The position numbers and the translations under genes were made by a program. The notes below the pieces were generated by a model. The model ran no database searches. It saw nothing but the letters and a program-made list of their open reading frames with translations, and was not told where the DNA came from. Below are positions 48,407 to 59,672 of a stretch of 64,000 nt of DNA, piece after piece. The stretch is taken from NCBI GenBank assembly GCA_018350325.1, contig JAEVLN010000011.1, positions 1,422,449 through 1,486,448 of the forward strand, in the 5' to 3' direction. How positions within the stretch are numbered: position 1 is the stretch's first letter; every line of letters starts with the position of its first letter. This DNA is from Globodera rostochiensis (lineage: Eukaryota > Nematoda > Chromadorea > Rhabditida > Heteroderidae).

Positions 48407-50930
48407 AACGATTGGATTTTTAATTTAAAAATAATGTCAGAATGCCATAAAAATTTTTACTTATGTCTCACATGTAGGTCGATGGCTAGTGGTTTCTCTT
48501 TTTGGTGAGTCGTATGTTATGTTTTGAGTTCAAACCCGCTTGAGTGCAAAGCACTTATTTGTTGGTTTTCCCCTCTACTCAAATAGGCATCCCCTCATTA
48601 ATAAGGTTTTTAAAATAAATATTCTAAATTTTTTAATTAAAAATGCGCGCAAAAAAGAATAGTTACAAGATTTTTGAAATAAATTCATCACATCTTCCTG
48701 AATTTTTGCTTCAATTTCCTTAACAAAGATTGCCAATTTTTGTAAAAATTTCTGGACATCCTCCACTCTTACGTAAACCGTTTTTTCCCAAAATTCCGAA
48801 GCAAAATTTATAATTTTGCTAAAATTTTGATGAAATTTCTTTAACAAATTGAGTCAAAATTTCAAAAATTTTTCTCGGCGGCGCATATCGGCACCGCCTA
48901 CCCCAACCCTCCCTAAAAGTAAAGCAGAATCTCAAAAAAAAGAATGATGATGACAATGAAGTCGAAGATCAAGAAGATCAACAATATGTGTTGTCGGAAA
49001 ATTAAAATTTTTTAGTGTTTGATAAAAAAAAATTTTTCCTTGAAAAGTCCCGGTTGGTCCCGGAACCGGTCCCGGTTGAAAATCTTGGTCCCGGTCCCGG
49101 TTTTTCTGGTCCCTGTAAGTCCCGGTCCCGGTTTCAATTCACTTCCAAAATCCACACTTTCTAATGCATTTGATTAAAAATGTCCTTTTTCTATTTGTCG
49201 CATTTTCCAATATTTTGCATGGGTCAAGGACAGACACCACACAAACCCTTTTCTCTCTTTCTCTTTTTTGCCCATTTATTAATCATTGACATGACAAAAA
49301 TTGGTGCCGCCAAATTTTTCGCCGCCGGCGAGATCCGCGCGGATAAGGGCCGGCCGGCCGGCAAATGGCATGGGGCAAATTCGGCGACGGTTGGGTGGTC
49401 AAGGTCAGCAGTAAGAGCAGCAACAAACAAATGCACATAAAAGTGTGTGGGTTGGTTGTGTTGGGTGGATGTACGGGACGGTATGGCAAACGCAAAAATT
49501 GCTAAGGAATACTGTACATATTTTGCAAATTTGATCATTTCGTTATTACGTCACTTATTATTTTGGATTTTTTTTCGAGTATATTTCTAGCTAAATTTGC
49601 AAATGAACATTATAATCCGGTTTGAAACCATTAATTATACCTTTTCTCATTTAAAATTTGCAATTTTGGCTTAAAAACGTACTATGGTTTGAATAAATTG
49701 AACTTTCTCTGTTTGTTTGTCTAAATGTTGCTTTACAAATTTTAAAAATAATACACACAATTATAAATTCTGACAATTTCTTTTAACGCCAAGCCCCAAA
49801 ATAAATTTTGATTTTCTGCGAGAGCACTCTGTGCCCACTGCCCACCGAAACGAGTTGAAGTTGGAGACGGACGGACGCGCAAAACAGTCAACCCAAATAA
49901 TCTGCCCCAATTATCTGTGCCTGCCGCCCTCTTCAAATTTGTCCGATCTTTTGACCGCCCCTTTGATGGATTCGCATGCCGCCAACAAAAGCGTCAAATT
50001 TGAATATTACGCGGGCACCAGACAATTCAACGCCAACTCAATTCAGTACTGGACTCTTGGTCCTTCCTTTTTAACAAATTAAGTTTTAAAATGCTGCGCG
50101 TCCACTAGACAATTCAGCGCCACAATTTTCCGCCGTGTCATTGGCTATCTTTTTTTAACAACTTTGAACATTGCTCAGGAACGGCCAAAAGTCTTCGAAA
50201 TCACCAGCGATTGAATATGCAAATATGAAAATTGTTTTTGTTCAACCGAAAAAGGGTCAAATTCTAATGCCTCCAAATTTTTGGTGGCGGCACTGCACCG
50301 GCCGGCGCTCAGTTATCCCGCGCCCCGTGGGGGGGGGGGGGGACGGCGCGCGCGCATACGACCAAAACATATAACGAAGAAGGCGACCATAAAAACGCCA
50401 ATTTTGAATCTGCTCTTCTCAGCCTCACATTCAGGTTCAGTGTTTGGGGGTGGGCGGACGACCATAAAACGCCGAATTTGAATATTCCGAGCATATCCAG
50501 AGGCTGGGTTTTGGTGGACGGTCCGGTCCACCGGTCCATTCATTGTGCGATGAGAAGGGCACAAATAGGCGGAGAATTTGGGGGAGGGGGCGGAGATGCG
50601 CAGTGAGTGCTGGTTGGTGGGGTGTGACCTCTGTACTGTGGACCCTGGAGGGGATGGCGCTTTATAAATGGGCTCATCCGACCATTCATGTGCCATTCAC
50701 ATCGCGTCGTCAAGCAAACCCCTCCGGGGGGTGCACAGTCCTCCCCCCCCCCTCGCTAAAAGAGTGAATACGTTCATTTTGGGTATGCCATTCCTGGGGA
50801 ATCCCCGACAGCGAAACATTTTTATGTATAACATCGTTCCTCCCCCGAGGGTACACTGAACCTGTGGGTGCTTTCTAATCCAGGATCCCGTCTCGTCCAA
50901 TCGAGGACATTCCACCGGTCTCTGGTCGAC
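48407..50930. other. Intergenic, no gene supported
   Basis: Contains a cggtcccgg-rich patch at 49048-49135 like the ends of the element at 56483-57231, poly-G at 50330-50342, and the motif ggcggcgcatatcggcaccgcc at 48877-48898. An open frame at 49831-50082 has plausible composition but no motif or splice partner. Confidence 0.4.
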
Positions 50931-50937
50931 CGCCTGA

Positions 50938-51113
50938 GAGCATTTTCTGGTATTTCTCGACTCTGATAGTATTTGCTGGCATCTATCGATTCACTGAGAG
51001 AATTTTCTGGCATTTCTCGCTTCCATGAGATTATTTCTGGCATTTCTCGATTCCCTGACGACATTTCTGGCATTCTCGACTCTCTGAGAGTATTTTCTGG
51101 CATTTCTCGACCT
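50938..51113. repeat. Degenerate minisatellite, about 30-33 bp
   Basis: Six imperfect copies of ctctgagagnattttctggc followed by atttctcga, spacing 27-33 bp. It ends about 160 bp before the start codon of the Gln-rich secreted protein gene. Confidence 0.75.
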
Positions 51114-51276
51114 CCCCCCCCCCTCCTCCTCGCCTTGAGAGTATTTTCAATTGTAAACAGCTCATTTCATATTCTATGTATCTGTCTGCTACTATTGAGC
51201 CCATTCCCCATTTTAAAAATCAGAACATTATTTTAAACTTTCCCCAAATCACTGATTATTCAGGGAAACCAACAAA

Positions 51277-54075
51277 ATGAAAAGTGTTTTGATAATATTG
51301 GTGGTATGCATCATCTTGGAGCTGGTTGGGCCCTCACCAACAAATTTTTACCAAAATTTTTGTTCTTTCAGAACCTTGTGCATGCCCAGCTCCGAACTGA
51401 GGACGAGGCACAGCCGAAGCGTCAGGATGAGCAGATGTCAAAGCTGGGCAATGCCAAGATTGTGAAGGGCACCGAGTACCAGCAGATCAAGGTGAAATTA
51501 GGCGGGCAACCATTCTGATCACCTCTGATCGGCACTTTTTTTACAGGCAGTTGAAGGGGCCGAGCGTCAGCCGAGTTTGCTCAGTGCACCTGCACCTGGG
51601 GCTGCGCGAGTGGCACATGATGGTCACGATCAGCAGCAGCTGAATGCTGGCCACAAAATTGAGAAAGTGGGCGTATGATGATTGAACACAGTTATCACCA
51701 GCAACTGCTTCAGATCGCTGATCAGAAACTTGAGAGTGCCGGCGGCATTGAGTCGCGTCAATTCAAGCTGGAGTCGAAAACCGGCGGGGCTCAGCCCATC
51801 CATGATCAGCAGCAGCAGCCGAAGACTGCGCTCGAAGGTGACAATTTGCGTCAAAACGAACCGCAATATCACCTTCCGGCGCAAGGACGTATTGACAACT
51901 ACGGCGGCGACTACGGGCATGACCAGCAGCAACAGAAGAACAACGCGGAGCAGCAACAGCAGCAGCAACAGTTTAAGACGGAACAAGAGCAGCGACGGCA
52001 GTTGATGACTGAAGGTGCACAAGCTGCTGACACAAAGATGACCCAGCCTCGCGTTGGCGTTGAGCCAAAAAGCTTCGAGGAGAGCAAGCAGTTGTCCCAA
52101 GGCGCTGCGCGACCCTTCGAGACCAAGCTGGACCAGCCAAAGACGGAATCAACGGCATCGCAGCGGCAGTTCGAAGGTGCCAACGAGCAAATGGCCGGTC
52201 CTGACCTTTTCTCCACCGCGGCACGCATTGCGTCAAGAGTCTACGGTGATGATCAGCGACAAAACAACGAGCAGCAACGGGAGGACAAATTTCGACAAAC
52301 CCAAACGCACTTCATTGAGGGCGTTCATGGGGAACAGCAGGCGAACAAAATGGGAGCGCAACGTTTTGTCGAGAATGCCAATGCCGACACGCGCCAGCAA
52401 GGCGTGAACAACCGGGAAGAGATGCACCAAAAACAGCAGAACAACAGGTTTGAGCAGGACAACAAGAACCTCCGAGGGGAGCAACAACAGAACACCAAGC
52501 TGGAGCATGACAACAAGAACCTCCGAGGGGAGCAGCAACAAAACAAGCTGGAGCAGGAAAACAAACTTGTTCAGGCTCAACAACAGAACGCCAAGCTGGA
52601 GCAGGACAGCAGGGCGATCCGAGGGGAGCAACAACAGAACGCCAAGCTGGAGCAAGACAGCGAAAGCAGAACCAGCCGAGGAGAGCAGCAACAAAACAAG
52701 CTGGAGCAGGAAAACAAACTTGTTCAGGCTCAACAACAGAACGCCAAGCTGGAGCAGGACAGCAGGGCGATCCGAGGGGAGCAACAACAGAACGCCAAGC
52801 TGGAACAGGACAGCAGGGCGATTCGAGGAGAGCAACAACAAAACAAGCTGGAGCAGGACAACAAGCAGGCCGCTCGTGGTGAGCAGCAGGAGGTGCGCCA
52901 AGCGGACCCTAGTCTTGCGCTTGAACGTGCTCGTGCACGCGAGCGTCAGGCAAAGCTGGAGGCCGAGACGCGGGTGCGCACCGCGGAGAACCGGGCACGC
53001 CAGGCCAAACTGGAGGCTGAGGCACGCGCCAACCGAGCCATCCTGGAGGCCAAAGTGCGTCAGGCGGAGCACCGCGCGCGAATCGGGCTGGGCGGCGGTC
53101 ACGCGGACGCTCCTGCCAAGCAACAGCAGCAACAGCTTGACCATCCGAGCAAGCCTGAGCAGCAGGTGAGATTTGAAAAAGTTTAAAGCACCAAAAGAAA
53201 CATGAAATTTTTAGTCTTAAAATTTTAGATTTAGATTTTTGCCAATTGGGTTTTGGCAAAATTAAAATTAAAAGAGAGACTTTTCAGGTCTTAGAGCAGC
53301 AGCAGAAACAGTTCAACAACCAGCAGAAGTTTGGCGAACAACAAGCCAAGCCTCAACCTCAACAGGTATAATACCCGAGTTGGGTATTCTGACCATTTTT
53401 AAATTAAATTTCCATGGACTAAAAAATTGAAATCTTTCAAGCCTAAAAACGTCCAAATTTCGAATTTTTGACAAATTAAATTGACAAATATTTAATAAAC
53501 AACCCAAAAATTTGTTGTTGAACACCAGGCCGAGCCTCAGCAGGCATAAAAAAAATGCTGCCAATTTTGGTACAAAATGACTAAACACAAAACTATTTTT
53601 TTGGCACAATTTAGGCAGCCGAAAACAATGCTAACCAACCATTTGTTGGACAGCAGGCCAAGAACCAACAAGTAATATTTTTAAAAATGAAAATTTGAAA
53701 TTTGGGGAAAAAACCATTCGTTTTCAGGCGGTTGAACACCAGCAGGCCAATGTAAGTTGAAATTATGTTTTAATTAAGTTTAAAATCGTTAAACATTTTC
53801 ATCCTTAAAATGAGTTTATTTTTTCTTTTTTTTTTAAATAAAAGATTTAAATTGAAATTAAAAAGGTAAACATATTTTGTTAAATAGTTTGAACGGCAAT
53901 TTAATGTCATTAAACATTCCAATTTTAAATTCTTAATTTTATTTTTATGTGATTTTCTATTTAATTTTTAATAATTTTTATTGTTTTTGTTTCGCTTCAG
54001 CCCCTTCTGATCAACACGCCTCAAATGCGCGAAAATGTGGCGCCGCAGCCGCTTGCCGCCGCCGCTGGCCACTGA
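51277..54075 (+). CDS. Secreted Gln-rich repeat protein with 3' micro-exons
   Basis: Exons: 51277-51303, 51372-51491, 51547 to about 51666, about 51675-53165, 53288-53365, 53529-53543, 53615-53671, 53728-53751, 54001-54075; about 665 aa. Exons 1-2 give a signal peptide (MKSVLIILVNLVHA|QL). The long exon encodes repeats of GEQQQNAKLEQDSRAIR and GEQQQNKLEQENKLVQ type, then a charged Arg/Ala/Glu helix-like segment (RQAKLEAEARANRAILEAKV), so an elongated coiled-coil is likely. All introns visible are phase 0 and most exons end in CAG; the 15-bp exon 6 would use a GC donor. Final exon ends PQPLAAAAGH. A frame conflict lies at 51663-51675: exon 3 runs into TGA while the long frame starts two bases over. 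Function unknown; a secreted gland or cuticle protein is possible. No family recognised. Confidence 0.75.
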
Positions 54076-54831
54076 ATGTGAGGCGATGAAACTTTGGCAA
54101 AAATCGCCGTAGGGGACGATCGGTCAATGGATGGATGATTTCAACTCATAAATGCGCCTCAGGGATCAAATTTCACAACATTAACTGCCTCAGGGATCAT
54201 TTTTTTCAACATTCAAAACTGTTACATTCGGCAACAATTTTTCATGGCATAAAAATTTTTAAAATCCATCAATAATTGGAATTTTAATTCACAATATTAG
54301 TTGTGGCCAATTATAATTTTAAAGAGAGAGGAAAATATTGTCTCTTTTTTTTAATTATTAAAATTTGAAATGCTTTGTCGAATTTAAAACTCAACTACCT
54401 AACTTTACCTTTTTCCGAATATTTTTTTGTATAAAACTAAATTGGTTTGGACCGGGATTTTGGAAAATCCGGGACCAAAAAGAAGTTGCGGTCAAAAAAA
54501 GCGGAACCAATGGATAAAATAAATTGTAAAAAACGCGGGACTATGTAAATGAATGAGTTTTGAAGGATTTGTAAAAGCTGGACCAAATTTCAGTCCCTAA
54601 ATGGAAATTTCAGTACCGGTCTCCCCGACTAACTCTATTAAAAACACGAAAAGTTCGACAATCTCTCCAGTCGGTGGTCAGTCATGAACCGAGTGCTTCT
54701 TTCTGTTTAAATTTGGAGTTCACAAATTGTAAAATTTTTGTTTTTGGATTCCGTGTTCTTAAATAAAATTTCAATCTGATCACGACCCGTGGGGAGGGCG
54801 GCTTCATTCATCCGCAAATGATCGGTTAGCT

Positions 54832-56198
54832 TCATGTCTTTTTGAGCACGACGGTGAAGCCGATGCCAAGCTTGTCGTCCGAATCGCGCCATTCGGCCAC
54901 CGTCCAATTGAAGTGTCGGCACAACTCCAGCACATCCTCCGTAATCCACACGGAATGGTGCCCGTGCGCATCGACAACATCCGCCAATGGCCGACTGTGC
55001 CGGTCGATCAGTTCGGCCAAAGTCGTCCGGTTTCTGGGCCGATCAAAAGTCTGTAGAAACAGAAAATGGGTCCAAAATATGTGTTGAAAATGCATTTTAT
55101 TTTTAACCTTTGAAATTTTTTAACCATTAAAAAAAGTGGAAATTTAATAGGTTTTATAGCTGTTTTCGTAAAAATTTAATGTTTTTGTTTATAAATTTTA
55201 AGAAACAGCTAAATTCGAAGTACTAAGTTGGGCGGCCGGAGTAAAAAATAATCAAAAATAAATAAAATAAAACACCCGTTCTTTGTGTGGAATGTCCATG
55301 TACACGAAGCCGCCTGGAAATGAATTTAAATATTATTGGCTTTTTAATTTATAATTATTAAATTTAAACAAACATTAAACAAAAATTTTTTTAATTACCT
55401 ATTTAAAATTTATATTTAAAATTGTTATTCGTTTCAATTTGCTGTGAATGTTGACCCGGTTTCACAACGCGCAACCATTCCTCAATGGTTTTGATTGGGT
55501 CATAAAAATGTTCCAACACGTGCGAGTTGACCACAAAATCGACGGAATTGTTTGCGAGCGGCAATTTGTCCCCCGGGGCGATTATGTGCACTTTGGCTGC
55601 ACTTCCTGCAATAACTTTGGTTTTGCGCCACCAAAAAAAACGGCGATTGGGGTCAACTGAGCGCCAGCGACCTTTCAGTGCCAGACTCTTCTTCAACCAA
55701 CTAAGCTAACAAAATGGAGACCAACCAAACGTTGCGGACCGATTGAGATTTCGTTCGAGAAAATTTAGAAAAGTGCCAAGAACAAAGAATTTTGTAAATT
55801 TTGATTATAATTTTTGCTGAAACGGATTGAAACACTTTTCGGGGGGTTTTTCAACTAAAAATTTCAAAAATTTGGAATTTGCAAGCAAAACCCCGACCAA
55901 AAATGTCGGGAGAGGGTTTGAAGGTGCCCCAAACTTTCTTCAAAAAGGTCTCTGACGCCCAGTTCAACGACTCCAGGACACGGAAGAAGCCCAAAATGAT
56001 CCGAGAAAAAGCTCAACAAAATCCACGTGCCCGACCTGAGACTTCGACTTGTGCCTTTTGGAAAAGTGCCGTTGGGTCGTCGGTGTAGTCGACATTCCAC
56101 GCGTCCAGCCCGAACGGGTTGTGCTTGGACGCGCCGATCTCAATGCCGCGCTTACCGTCCAACAAACGGTGAGCCAATTTGCTCTCATTGTAATGCAT
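54832..56198 (-). CDS. Class I SAM-dependent methyltransferase, bacterial type, copy 1
   Basis: Four minus-strand exons, 56198-56036, 55605-55456, 55313-55276 and 55050-54832, join in phase to 189 aa. Methyltransf_11-like order: motif I GIEIGAS at residues 18-24, acidic NVDY at 35-38, LPLANNSVDFVVNSHVLEHF at 69-88 (motif IV with SHVLEH), VVKPGGFVYMDIPHKERTFD from about 101, then HHSVWITEDVLELC and a DDKLGIGFTVVLKK end. This arrangement is common in stand-alone bacterial methyltransferases near surface-sugar clusters (from memory); substrate not predictable. The start ATG at 56198 is 17 residues before motif I, which suits the family. Introns show it is resident in a eukaryotic genome. Tandem copy at 61434-63239. 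Horizontal origin is inference. Confidence 0.85.
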
Positions 56199-56482
56199 TG
56201 CGACAACTGTTCAAATATTTGGGGAGGGCTGGAATGGCACAAAAGCCAAGAAATAAACATGATTTTTAATTTATACTGAAAATACTCTTGAAATGCCGAC
56301 CGGTCAAAGTGCCGAGCTGTCACTCAGAATTTTAAAAAGTTTTTACTAGGATTGACAACCCCGACCCCGACATTTTTAGTCGGGGGTTTTCGTCCCCGAA
56401 TTTCCAGGGTGTTTTAGTTGAAAAAATCCCCAAAATTTTGTCAGGAGTTTTTTGTCCCCAAACCCGAATTATCTCTGCCAAC

Positions 56483-57231
56483 TAGGGTTGAGCGGGACCG
56501 GGACTTTTGAGAAAAACCGGGCCCGAGATTTACCGGGACCGGGACCAAGATTTTCAACCGGGACCGGGACTAACCGGGACTTTTCAAGGGAGAATTTTTT
56601 TGTAATGTTCAATGGTAAAACAAAATTTTTTTTTGTTATTCAAAAATATTTTCCTCATTGTCTTTCTTTAACTTTAATTTTATCGTCATCATTCTTTTTT
56701 TTGAGATTCTGCTTTACTTTTAGGTGGTGGGGGTCGGCGGTGCCGATAGGCGCCGCCGAGAAAAATTTTTGAAATTTTGACTCAATTTTGTTAAAGTAAT
56801 TTCATCAAAATTTTAGCAAAATTATGAATTTTGTTTCGAAATTTCGGGGTAAAACTGATTCAAACATTTTAATGATATTTGTTATGAAAATAGTAGCAAA
56901 AATTCAGGAAGATATGATGAATTTATTTCAAAAATTTTTGATTTAGCTCGCAATTTAATTAAAAAATATTTAAAAATTATTAAAATATTTTTATTAAAAC
57001 AACTAAGACACCGAGTTATTTGGGATTCCATTGTAAAAAAGATTGAAATTTTCGCTTGATGATGCCATCATTAGGGGTGTAAATTTAGTCCCGGTTGGTC
57101 CGGTCCCGGCGGAACCAAAAAACCGGGACCGGGACTTTCATATTTTAAAAAGTCCCGTCCCGACCGGGACCGGGACCTGAAAAAACCGGTAAATCCCGTC
57201 CCGGTCCCGGTACCGGTCCCGCTCAACCCTA
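56483..57231. mobile_element. hAT-like non-autonomous transposon (749 bp)
   Basis: Starts TAGGGTTGAGCGGGACCGG and ends CCGGTCCCGCTCAACCCTA, near-perfect terminal inverted repeats. Flanked on both sides by CTGCCAAC (56475-56482 and 57232-57239), an 8-bp target duplication typical of hAT elements. The paralogous unit at 63515-63527 reads ctctgccaaccctagtt with no element, the undisturbed empty site. The interior has accggga/cccggt subterminal repeats, the motif ggcggtgccgataggcgccgcc and no transposase frame. A nested feature starting taggggtgtaaa lies near 57073. Confidence 0.9.
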
Positions 57232-57514
57232 CTGCCAACCCTAGTTTTAAATCTATTTTTGGAAACGGTCAGTGTTTGGACGTAATCAATCATTTAATTT
57301 TAATTTTCATAAAATATTTTTATAAATAATTTTAAGAGCACAAAAGCGCGTACAATTTCCAAATCTCACTAAATTTGGCTGAGCCATCGTTGTTGTTGCT
57401 GCTGTTGTTGCTGTTGTTAAAGTTGAAGTTGACGTTGAAGTTTTTGATGTTACTACAAGCAATAAATTTCGTTGTCAAATATAACAAAATGTGCTCTTAT
57501 TGCTTAGCAGCTTG

Positions 57515-58180
57515 CTACTTTGTATATGCATATCTTCTGCTGAACGCATGCATCGTTCGATCAAATCCCGGACAGGGGGTCAACACAAATCCCGGACAGG
57601 GGGTCGACACAAATCCCGGACAGGGGGTCGACACAAATCCCGGACAGGGGGTCGACACAAATCCCGGACAGGGGGTCGACACAAATCCCGGACAGGGGGT
57701 CAACACAAATCCCGGACAGGGGGTCGACACAAATCCCGGACAGGGGGTCGACACAAATCCCGGACAGGGGGTCGACACAAATCCCGGACAGGGGGGTCGA
57801 CACAAATCCCGGACAGGGGCTCGACACAAATCCCGGACAGGGGGTCGACACAAATCCCGGACAGGGGGTCGACACAAATCCCGGACAGGGGGTCGACACA
57901 AATCCCGGACAGGGGGTCGACACAAATCCCGGACAGGGGGTCGACACAAATCCCGGACAGGGGGTCGACACAAATCCCGGACAGATCGATCAGATCGCTT
58001 CCCAAACTTTTTGGTACACGAAAAACAGCCACCAGCATTTATTGACGCATTAGCGCTTAAGTCAACGCTTCTCGTCGGATTGTTGTTGTTATCGTCGTTT
58101 TTTAAAGCAAAAAAAGCCAAAAGTAGTGCAATTGCAATCAAACCAATAAACATCGCCTTCTTCAATGGCGTCGTCGACAT
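57515..58180 (-). CDS. Membrane-anchored octapeptide-repeat protein
   Basis: Minus-strand frame from ATG 58180 (an in-frame ATG also at 58195). It reads MSTTPLKKAMFIGLIAIALL, continuing AFFALKNDDNNNN: a short N-terminus and one hydrophobic helix (about residues 10-26), so a signal anchor. Then NASINAGGCFSCTKKFGKRS, followed by about eight RDLCRPPV octapeptides that switch, through one extra G at about 57792, into about ten CPGFVSTP octapeptides, ending AFSRRYAYTK. The 24-bp unit is open in all frames on the minus strand, so openness alone is weak support. The N-terminal 60 residues are the best evidence for coding. It lies upstream of the methyltransferase on the same strand; unit 2 has the same array at 63859 onward. 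No family recognised. Confidence 0.5.
   Translation of the reverse strand: MSTTPLKKAMFIGLIAIALLLAFFALKNDDNNNNPTRSVDLSANASINAGGCFSCTKKFGKRSDRSVRDLCRPPVRDLCRPPVRDLCRPPVRDLCRPPVRDLCRPPVRDLCRPPVRDLCRAPVRDLCRPPCPGFVSTPCPGFVSTPCPGFVSTPCPGFVLTPCPGFVSTPCPGFVSTPCPGFVSTPCPGFVSTPCPGFVLTPCPGFDRTMHAFSRRYAYTK
57566..57986. repeat. 24-bp tandem array, about 17 copies
   Basis: Direct copies of acacaaatcccggacagggg plus gtcg. Copies 1 and 6 have gtcaac instead of gtcgac. One copy at about 57790 has an extra G and the next reads ggggctcg. The unit length divisible by three keeps reading frames open. Confidence 0.97.
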
Positions 58181-58205
58181 TATGTATATTTTCACTTTTA
58201 TTTAA

Positions 58206-58915
58206 ATTAGAAATAATTGACTAAAAATGAAAACAGAATTTTAATTTTAGATGTAAATTATATTTTAATTAAAACTATAATTCTTTAATTGAAAGTTAAA
58301 ACAAGGATGTAAACTAAATTGTTCTCGAATTGTGTTAATTTTCTTCGATTTTGAAAAAAAGAATCGGCAAATAATTTTTAAATAAAATTGTTAAATTAAT
58401 TTCTTAAAAATGTGCATCGAATTAAATCTGCTTTAGAGCAAAAAGGCTTTTTTGCTGCTTTCAGCTTGAACAACCCGTCCGTTCGACACCAATTCTCCAA
58501 TTGCGTCCTTCCTCGCATTTCCCTATTAAAAAAAAGGCAAAATTTGACTATTCGAGAAGGGCGAGATGTACTTTAATTTTAAACTATGAAATGCGGAGCT
58601 TCAAAAAAATGTCCCGTATGAAAATAAATACGTAACCGATCACAATCTGCAGATTGCTATATTTGCTGTTCGAGGATGGATAAAACCAATAAATTTGAAA
58701 TTTTCAGAAATAAAATAAAATCTATTTTGCTTCGCGCTCAAAGACGTGGCTTCGCCGCGTTTCTAGAATTTTTTGGTGAACATCGATATTTTAGGTTAGC
58801 CCCATCCAGCTACGAACAATGCCCGACGAGATATAGCCGGGGGCTGAATTTTTTTTTGAGTACCCTTTAGCTGCTCATTTTTCCGGTTAACCTATAAAAT
58901 CAAAAACAGAATTCT
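58206..58915. other. Intergenic, no gene supported
   Basis: AT-rich. A short frame at 58676-58870 (MDKTNKFEIFRNKIKSILLR) contains LSTL/YSRG near aagcttagccc-like text but no recognisable motif. Nothing else seen. Confidence 0.4.
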
Positions 58916-59672
58916 GGTCCATGCTGTCTTCCAAAACCCAAATTCTGTTCCATGCAGGATTTCCAGGACATCAAATTCTGGTTCACGCAGGTTTTCAGAG
59001 CACCAAATTCTGGTCCTTGCAGTTTCCAGGACACCAAATTCTGGTCCTTGCAGTTTCCAAAACACCAAATTCTGGTCCTTGCAGTTTCCAGGACACCAAA
59101 TTCTGGTCCTTGCAGTTTCCAAAACACCAAATTCTGGTCCTTGCAGTTTCCAGGACACCAAATTCTGGTCCTTGCAGTTTCCAAAACACCAAATTCTGGT
59201 CCTTGCAGTTTCCAGGACACCAAATTCTGGTCCTTGCAGTTTCCAAAACACCAAATTCTGGTCCTTGCAGTTTCCAGAACACCAAATTCTGGTCCATGCA
59301 GGATTTCCAGAACACCAAATTCTTGTCCATGCAGATTTCCAGAACAACAAATTCTGGTTCATGCTGACCTTCCAGCACACCAAATTCTGGTTCACACTGA
59401 CTTTACAAAACACCAAATGCTGGTCCCTGCTGACATTCCAAATTCTGGTCTATGCAAGATTTCCAAAACACCTTTCCAGGACACCAAATTCTGTTCCATG
59501 CAGGATTTCCAGGACATCAAATTCTGGTTCATTTAGGATTTCCAGAACACCAAATTCTGGTCCTTGCAGTTTCCAGAACACCAAATTCTGGTCCTTGCAG
59601 TTTCCAGAACACCAAATTCTGGTCCTTGCAGTTTCCAGAACACCAAATTCTGGTCCATGCAGGATTTCCATA
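58916..59672. repeat. 31-bp minisatellite, about 24 copies
   Basis: Units of caaattctggtccttgcagt then ttccaggacac or ttccagaacac. The central part alternates ccaggacac and ccaaaacac forms (a 62-bp higher-order unit). Outer copies are more diverged (catgcaggattt, catgctgacctt). Open frames up to about 200 aa on both strands are by-products of the stop-free 31-bp unit, whose frames cycle every 93 bp. Confidence 0.97.

Larger units (their letters stand above)
53880..58000. repeat. Tandem duplication, unit 1
   Basis: From about aacggcaatttaatgtcatt at 53893 onward the sequence is paralogous to 60606 onward: gccgtaggggacgatcg (54105 and 60697), the methyltransferase gene, and the 24-bp array. 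The offset is about 6590 at the left and exactly 7041 in the middle. The last exon of the Gln-rich gene (54001-54075) is inside unit 1 but has no counterpart in unit 2. Confidence 0.9.

Noticed and set aside
52233..53144. Minus-strand Leu-rich frame of 303 aa
   Set aside because: Antisense shadow of the Gln-rich secreted protein exon.
57375..58205. Plus-strand frame of 276 aa (poly-Leu start, NPGQGVDT repeats)
   Set aside because: The N-terminus comes from a (TTG/CTG)n tract and the rest from the 24-bp array; the minus-strand frame has a more protein-like unique region.
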